Assembly: GCA_010094045.1 (NCBI GenBank)
Contig: ML986588.1
Location: 1 to 64,000, forward strand
Origin: Lojkania enalia
Taxonomy: Eukaryota; Ascomycota; Dothideomycetes; Pleosporales
DNA: 64,000 bases
Reading direction: 5' to 3'
Below, one piece after another: positions 58,441 through 64,000 of this stretch. Each line of letters opens with the position of its first letter. Position 1 is the stretch's first letter. Made by a program: the position numbers and the translations under genes. Below the pieces are notes generated by a model. That model did no database searches. It was not told the DNA's origin and saw only the letters and a program-made list of their open reading frames with translations.

Positions 58441-58786
58441 CTGATAGGCTAGACTGTTTGTCATGAAGATTACGCCTTATAAATGTGCCTACGATATCCA
58501 AATTGAGCTAGATTTTTGGCCTTACGCATTGAGAGAATTGAAAGATAGGACTGAATTAATAGTCGACTTACATTGCAACACGACCTCAAGAGGGTATGGC
58601 CGCAAGGATAGACATATAGCACACTGGAGCTGGAGATAGTTCTTAACTTATGGTTCATAATCGATTCTTTAAAACTGCCAGGTATCTATATGCATGCAAT
58701 CGTTGAAAAAGTTTACTGATTTTATGGCCTGTTCGTAATTATCCTACATTTGCGTCGTCTGTTCCTCGGGGAACATCTTCAAGTGG
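58441..58786. other. Short convergent spacer
   Basis: Some 350 bases between the stops of the small hypothetical gene and Tad2. Nothing notable was seen. It should contain both 3' UTRs. Confidence 0.45.
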
Positions 58787-59440
58787 TCATGATTTTGGTG
58801 CATGAATGTCCATGGGGAGGATTTGCGTCTTCAATTCGCGGGTCTTCTTCTGCTTCGGCTCGGGTGCCTTTTCGTTCTCCTGGACATAGAATTTGCGCAG
58901 TAGCATGATGGCTTCTTCTCTGAAGATACCCCCCTGGACTGGATATGGCTTATCCACACTTGGACTTCTTTGGTTAGCACATATTTTGCCGTGCAAGATA
59001 GTAATAACTCACTCCGAGTGAATGTTCAGCACGCCGCCTGTGCCGCCGAAACGTTCGTTCCAACAACCGAAATATACGCATTTGATACCGTACTGACGAA
59101 GCATGGAAGCGCACATAACGCATGGCTCAACCGTGACATAGAGATCCGTCTCTTTTAGAACGCTAATAGGATGCTTCTCCAAGATACCGGCTATGGCGAC
59201 GAACTCTGCATGCCTTGTTCCGTTCAAAGTTTTGTTCGTAGCATTCATTCCTCTACCAATGATTTCGCCATCTTTGACAAAGACGCAGCCAACAGGTGTC
59301 TCATCGCTCCTTAGCGCGAGCTCTGCCTGTTTTGCGATGAGTTTGGTGTTGTGCAAATAAGCTTATGTGGGGAGGCAGCGAACCATATTGATGGCTTCGC
59401 GCATGAAGCGCTCATGATACACTTTTTCCTTCGCGTTCAT
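58787..59440 (-). CDS. TAD2: tRNA-specific adenosine deaminase subunit Tad2
   Basis: Three exons (59440-59384, 59326-59013, 58964-58787) give 182 residues. The enzyme deaminates adenosine 34 to inosine in tRNA anticodons as a Tad2/Tad3 heterodimer, with Tad2 catalytic. The deaminase zinc site is intact: HAE in NGTRHAEFVAI supplies the His ligand and the proton-shuttling Glu, and EPCVMCASML supplies the two Cys. DETPVGCVFVKDGEIIGRGMN and GGIFREEAIMLLRKFY are also family hallmarks. The first intron (59383-59327) needs a GTTCGC donor directly after AATATG, the only join giving INM-AELALRSDETPVGC. The second acceptor is a tandem AAGAAG, so Ser-Asp-Pro or Ser-Glu-Ser-Pro versions differ by one residue. 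The true start could lie in a further upstream exon, since the N-terminus is short. Confidence 0.9.
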
Positions 59441-60110
59441 GGCTGCGCAATCGTGGTCTGCAATGCTGGCTTGGCAATTCCATTCATCCTTGACTTTCTC
59501 GCCTAACCGAATCGGATGGCCTAGAGGTCGAGAGGCGACGAGAAGGATAAAACGTAGGCCGAGCAACGAATAGCAAGGCTTAGATTGTACCTTTGTAGGC
59601 CCTCGACAGAGAAGCGAGGCAGAGCTTGCGAGAATATCCCGTTTCCTGCTAGTGAACGCAGAAGGCGACACCAAAATAGAACGTCAAACGTAAGCAGTCG
59701 CTGCCGGCGATTCGTTTGGCCAGGCTCCGAGACCCTTTCGGTAGGAGCCGCGTCCGGGAGCTGCGACCAGGACGACGTGGAACTTGTGGGAAAAGAAAGC
59801 GGCGACAGAGCCCGCAAGGCAGCGAAATAACAACCACCAAGCGTCGTGAATCATTTGCATCGCCACAACCACACTTACGCAGCGCTCTACGTACCTTCGC
59901 TGCCATCCCTCATTGAAAGGCAACGGCCGACGGTGTGCGCTCTGGGGTCCCGATCAACCGTCTTGGGTCTTGTCTTGCTTGTAGGGCTGAGTGCTGCGCT
60001 CTTTCGCCAACAAAGCTGCATCACTGAGTCGGAGCTCCCACAACCCCATCTACAATTACGAATCTACAAATCACATCGAATAGCCTTCAAGGAGATATAC
60101 TATCGCAGAT
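59441..60110. promoter_or_regulatory. Divergent promoter between TAD2 and TVP18
   Basis: About 670 bases between two housekeeping genes transcribed in opposite directions. Frames of 80-100 codons occur on both strands and mirror each other, which marks them as chance. A possible non-coding first exon for either gene cannot be excluded. Confidence 0.45.
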
Positions 60111-60879
60111 ATGACGCTTGCTGAGGAGTTCAAGTCGCGGAATTTCAGTAAGGAGACGTTCATGGACCATTGAGCTGTTGCTGACCTGGCTTCTTCTGCA
60201 GGTATCTACGGTCAATGGTTAGTCGCTCTTTCACCCATACGTGCTCCTTCATACCTAGCATACTTGAGGAAAAAGTTAGAGTGGAAAGCGGAATTCCGGA
60301 GCTTGTGGTGGTTGCGGTTCGAGAGGCAGCGCAGGCTCACACCATATTGCGACTCCAGCGCCGACGATACGATCTTAGCCACAGACAGGAAAGGGGACTC
60401 TCTCGATGCATTAGTGGCTAACTGATCACAGGACCGGAGTGCTGTGCATATTCCTATGCTTCGCTCTTGGAGTCGCGAACATTTTCCACTTTAACCTCAT
60501 CATTCTGTTCAGCGTGATATGTCTGTATGTTATACGCACGCTCTGGTCTCTGATATGCCCAATCTGAACTAGAGACAGTGTATGCTCCTTCATCATCATA
60601 TTTATCGAAATTCCGCTCCTCCTCCGCATCTGTCCGACCTCTTCAACCTTCGACAACTTCATCCGCCGCTTCGCCACCAACTACATGCGCGCTGCCATCT
60701 ACGGGGTCATGAGCGTGATACAATGGATCAGTATCTCGGTACAGGCCACGAGTCTGATTGCTGCTGCTGTCGTGCTACTTCTTGCTGCGCTTTTCTATCT
60801 AGCCGCGGGAGTCAAGGGACAGGCGTTCCAGGGCAGCAAAACCCTTGGCGGTCAAGGGGTCGCACAGATGATCATATAA
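60111..60879 (+). CDS. TVP18: Golgi membrane protein Tvp18
   Basis: Four exons (60111-60147, 60202-60217, 60432-60524, 60579-60879) total 149 codons, giving 148 residues, exactly the family size. The protein starts MTLAEEFKSRNFS and continues IYGQWTGVLC. Four hydrophobic segments include FLCFALGVANIFHFNLIILF, SFIIIFIEIPLLLRICP, AIYGVMSVIQWISI and AAAVVLLLAALFYLAAG. The end is GSKTLGGQGVAQMII, matching the conserved Tvp18 C-terminus as I know it. Tvp18 is a multi-pass late-Golgi protein found on Tlg2-containing vesicles in yeast, of unclear function. Exon 2 is only 16 bases. It is required to spell the conserved SIYGQW and to keep the frame, so gene finders may miss it. Confidence 0.93.
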
Positions 60880-62631
60880 AAAATAGTCAATGTGAGGGTG
60901 ATGATGGCGGGGTGAGGACCTGGATTGTTCGAGAGAGTGTGGCGTGTGTATCAGTTGGTCTGTCTAAGGATGTGTTAAAGGTATGTGATTTTGAACGAGC
61001 TATAGGAGCAGCCGGAAAAGTGCAGAGTCAAAGCGGAGGACTACCAACGGATAATACCAATCAGGCTGGCGATGTGTGTATCTTGTGGCGAAGAAGCATC
61101 GACAGCTTTTCTACTTATCGGAGTTAGGGCTCCTTGGGTTTTCATGCCATATCTTCTTGTATTATCATTCTACTGAGCTAGGAGTTACATGCCGGACGTT
61201 CCCTAGCCTTCGGAGCCACAAATGAGATGGAATGGTCTCGTATGCTAGGCTATCATGGAGGTTAGAATTCGATTGATTCTACAATTTTCACCTCGCAGGT
61301 GGCCTACAATGCGTTTTGCCTGCCTCACGCGATTGAACGATGGCATAATCTACGAACGGGGGTGGGGGAGCTACGTAATTCTCATGCATCTTAAGGAAGT
61401 CGATGGGGGTCCACATGTTGCTATAGTGAGTCTATTCTGGACCTTCATCACGATATGTCAAGGGCTCAAGCATTCTGCCTCAAACAAGATGTGCTCAAGA
61501 TGTTTGCTTTTGCGTGTCCCATGGACAAGACTGGGCTTCCGCCGCGGAGAAGGAGTTGGGACTACGGCACAAGCCTGACGAGCGTAGAGCCTGTATGCCA
61601 ACGGCTAGGCGATAGCCTACGATGGGGAGAGGGTGCTGGCGGTGACTGGCTGGACCGCGGTCAGGAACCAACTTGGGAGATCACGGGGCGCGGGGCAGAA
61701 GCTAGCGAGGAGTGGCGTAGGGCGTCTGGGTTCGTGCTGCAGCTGGGGGTGCAGAATTTGACGGACAGGTGAGCGCGCAAACGAGGGCGAGATGTGAAAT
61801 CTATGCACGTAAAAAATAGAGCTCCACCGAGGAGAGAATAGTCCACGGCGTTTAGTGCATACGAGGGGCCCACACGAGGGAGCATTAAGCTGTCGAAGCT
61901 TGAAGCGTTTCGATCACCCCAGGATTCTGGCCAGCCCGATCGGGCCTAGGCAAGCATCAGCGGCGCAATGACAATGCGCGCTTCCGGATTGGCGCTGTAT
62001 CGCTGTATTCTTTAAGCCCCTAACGGTGGTTTCAAACAGCCATTCGCGAGATTTTTCTGCATCTTCGTGTATCGAAAGGCCAGGGTGGGCAACGGGCACT
62101 TTCAGGATTTCACGCGAACAGCGCGCCGCCCGCAGTCCGCCCTGGCTTTGCGCCATCTGAGGTTTGAGGTCACTGCGGGTCCCCAGCATTGCTATACATA
62201 AACTCCACGCCCCGGCCAATCCACCTGGACCACCAGTTTGTGCATTTCCCGTACACTCTGTCCTCGAACTCTTTGTATCGGCCCTTTTCCCGCGGCATCC
62301 ACGCCCCAATTGCTGCACCCACGAGGTGAGGACCAGCCGGTCGCTTTGTCTATAGCTTCGTTTTGCGGGCAATCCCAGCCGCGCTGATTGGCCGGCCCGT
62401 GTCTGGCTGGGTCGCGGCCGCCGAGGAGCTCTCGCAGGTGCTGAGGCAGATTCTTATCTCGCTCCAGCCTGTTCCGCCTACGAGGTGGTGCTTGCTGGTG
62501 CTCCGGTGTTTTGTTATTGTTCGGGTCGTGCCTTCCGTCGCCTGCGGACTGACGTCGTGCTAGTTGCGCCTTCCTTGAACTCGAGCTCTCTCCCCCCACT
62601 ACAACCATACCGGCAATAGACAGCCGCCACA
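60880..62631. other. Intergenic 1.75 kb, promoter of the next gene
   Basis: No frame here has a recognisable product, and most overlap others on the opposite strand. The final 250 bases (62400-62631) are pyrimidine-rich on the plus strand in places and end in an ACAATGG start context, as expected for a promoter and 5' leader. Confidence 0.45.
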
Positions 62632-64000
62632 ATGGCCTCTCCTCAGATACCACCACGCCCAAGCCGCAGCCAGAATATCCCCCCGAGCAGCTCCGCTATG
62701 GACACCCCCAAGATCCCGCCCCGCCCCAAGCGCAGCACTGACCGCTCCGTCTCCCCCGGCCGAGATACCTTTGCCCGGTCGCCCTTGAACGAGCCGCCGG
62801 CCTTCCACCAGAACAGCCTGAAGAACAACTACAGCAGCAGCAGCCTCAGCGTCGAGGTGCCCGCCCGCCCTCCGAGCGTCACGCTGCCCTCGATCGGCCA
62901 GGAGGGTGCCGAGTACGCCAGCCTCGAAGACCTACACCGCACAGTCTCCCAAGAGGGATCCCCGCAGCAAACTAAGAATGTCGCGGGCGATCTACCTCTG
63001 TACGCCCCAAAGGCCTCGGTCCCGAGCTCCACCGCCAAGCGCAACATCCAGACGGTGACCCGCACCGACTCCTCACAGGCCGCCGCTGCTGGTTTTGGCA
63101 AGCTAGTGCCCGAAGACAGGTCCACGCAAAGCGCTGATTCGGGCCGCTCGGAGTCGTCAACGGGCGGCCGCACTCGCCCAACTTCGATAATTAAGGACGA
63201 CGAGGAGCATGGCATTCCCGAAATTGGCGTCCAGGTCCCCATGTACCCGAATGCTGGTGATGTCCAAGCTCCGACCCCCGCACCGTCCGAGCCGGGAATC
63301 TCCACGGGCGTGGGCTTTTACAACAAGGGAGGGCAACCGTCTAGTCGCCATCATGGGCGTACCAAGAGCGGCAGGGAGATTTTTCACGGCCCGCCTGGCA
63401 GCTACGGACTCCATGGTCACGGAGTGATCCCGAACAACGAGTTCGAGCAGAAATGGTACGAGAAGCACCCAGAAGATTTCAAGCGCGAGAAGGCGGGAGA
63501 GTATGGACCGCATATTCAGGAAAATCGCAAGGACTATCACTGGATAGGAGATGACCTCGTCAAGCTCGTCCACTCATCCGGTGGCAAGGGTGTAGGAATG
63601 GGTATGCTTTTCAGGATGAGTTTGCCAATGGGTGGCTGGTACTAATATCACAATGCAGGTACATCAAACGAGGCCGTCGGCACCCCTGATGAGCATATTG
63701 GGTACATGGCAAGCGAAGAGTTTGCCTCGAGAATGACCTCCCCTAGACCCGGGTCTGCTCGTCCCGGAGCCAGAGTTGAATTACCCCTTCGTCAGCAGAG
63801 TGCTCCTTCAGATCAACTCTCACGCCAGCAAACCAATGAGAGTGAGACTGGAGAAGATGTTATTCATATTGACCCTCCCTCACGTCGCATGAGCAAGATT
63901 GGCGGCGGTGGGTACGACCCGCCTACCGAAGACCTTGGCCCTGAAGGTGGGAACACTGAAGAAGAAGGCGGCTGGGTCTCCGAGCGCGGCTACGGTGTTC
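62632..64000 (+). CDS. Proline-rich Aim21-like protein, cut by the window end
   Basis: Exon 1 (62632-63601) and exon 2 (from 63659, still open at 64000) are joined across GTATGC...TACTAATATCACAATGCAG. About 437 residues are visible. The N-terminus carries two IPPRP motifs (PQIPPRPSRS and PKIPPRPKRS), typical SH3-binding sequences. Conserved-looking blocks follow: IPEIGVQVPMYPNAGDVQAP, GPPGSYGLHGHGV, and NEFEQKWYEKHPEDFKREK. It resembles the Aim21 family of actin-patch-associated proteins (altered inheritance of mitochondria 21), from memory only. No enzyme motif is present. The C-terminus lies outside the window, so length and domain content cannot be judged. Confidence 0.75.

Overview
The window is nuclear DNA from a filamentous ascomycete (Pezizomycotina). 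The genes carry many short introns of about 45-100 bases with GTANGT donors and CTNAC branch sites. The families present (UstYa-like, TRI12-type MFS, CYP52-type P450, divergent FAS alpha/beta pair) are typical of that group. I cannot place it to class from sequence alone. I see no rRNA, tRNA, transposon or CRISPR array. I built all gene models by hand, joining exons by splice signals and reading-frame closure. Every complete spliced model is a whole number of codons.

Layout, left to right. A disordered conserved protein (1001-4879, minus) has a long leader and is followed by about 4.8 kb without a convincing gene. Next come glucosidase II beta (9696-11540, minus), an unfamiliar nuclear-looking protein with tandemly repeated exons and a duplicated Cys/His module (13407-16158, plus), an Ecm33-like membrane protein (16863-18340, minus), a TRI12-type MFS transporter (19083-21211, minus) and a secreted phytase-like protein (22981-24840, minus). 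These are followed by a disordered protein (26165-28216, plus), a UstYa-like oxidase (29033-29927, plus) and a CYP52-type P450 (31121-32741, plus).

The centre is a lipid-related block. It holds the nuclear-envelope protein Brl1/Brr6 (33410-35087, minus), then fatty acid synthase beta (35632-42042, minus) and alpha (43360-49055, plus), transcribed away from a shared 1.3 kb promoter. Beta and alpha form the cytosolic type I FAS, whose C16/C18 products are the kind of substrate that CYP52 enzymes omega-hydroxylate. Brl1/Brr6 is tied to nuclear-envelope lipid homeostasis.

The right third holds a ricin-lectin-like membrane protein (50445-51236, minus), an Hsp70-like ATPase (51961-54189, minus) divergent from a coiled-coil protein (54965-57416, plus), and a small unknown protein (58024-58440, plus). 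It ends with the tRNA adenosine deaminase Tad2 (58787-59440, minus) divergent from the Golgi protein Tvp18 (60111-60879, plus), and a proline-rich, possibly Aim21-like protein cut by the window end (62632-64000, plus).

The most unusual locus is 13407-16158. Three consecutive 72-base symmetric exons, separated by similar 48-50 base introns, look like tandem exon-intron duplications. The same protein carries two copies of a CX3HX13CX2C module that I cannot assign to a known family.
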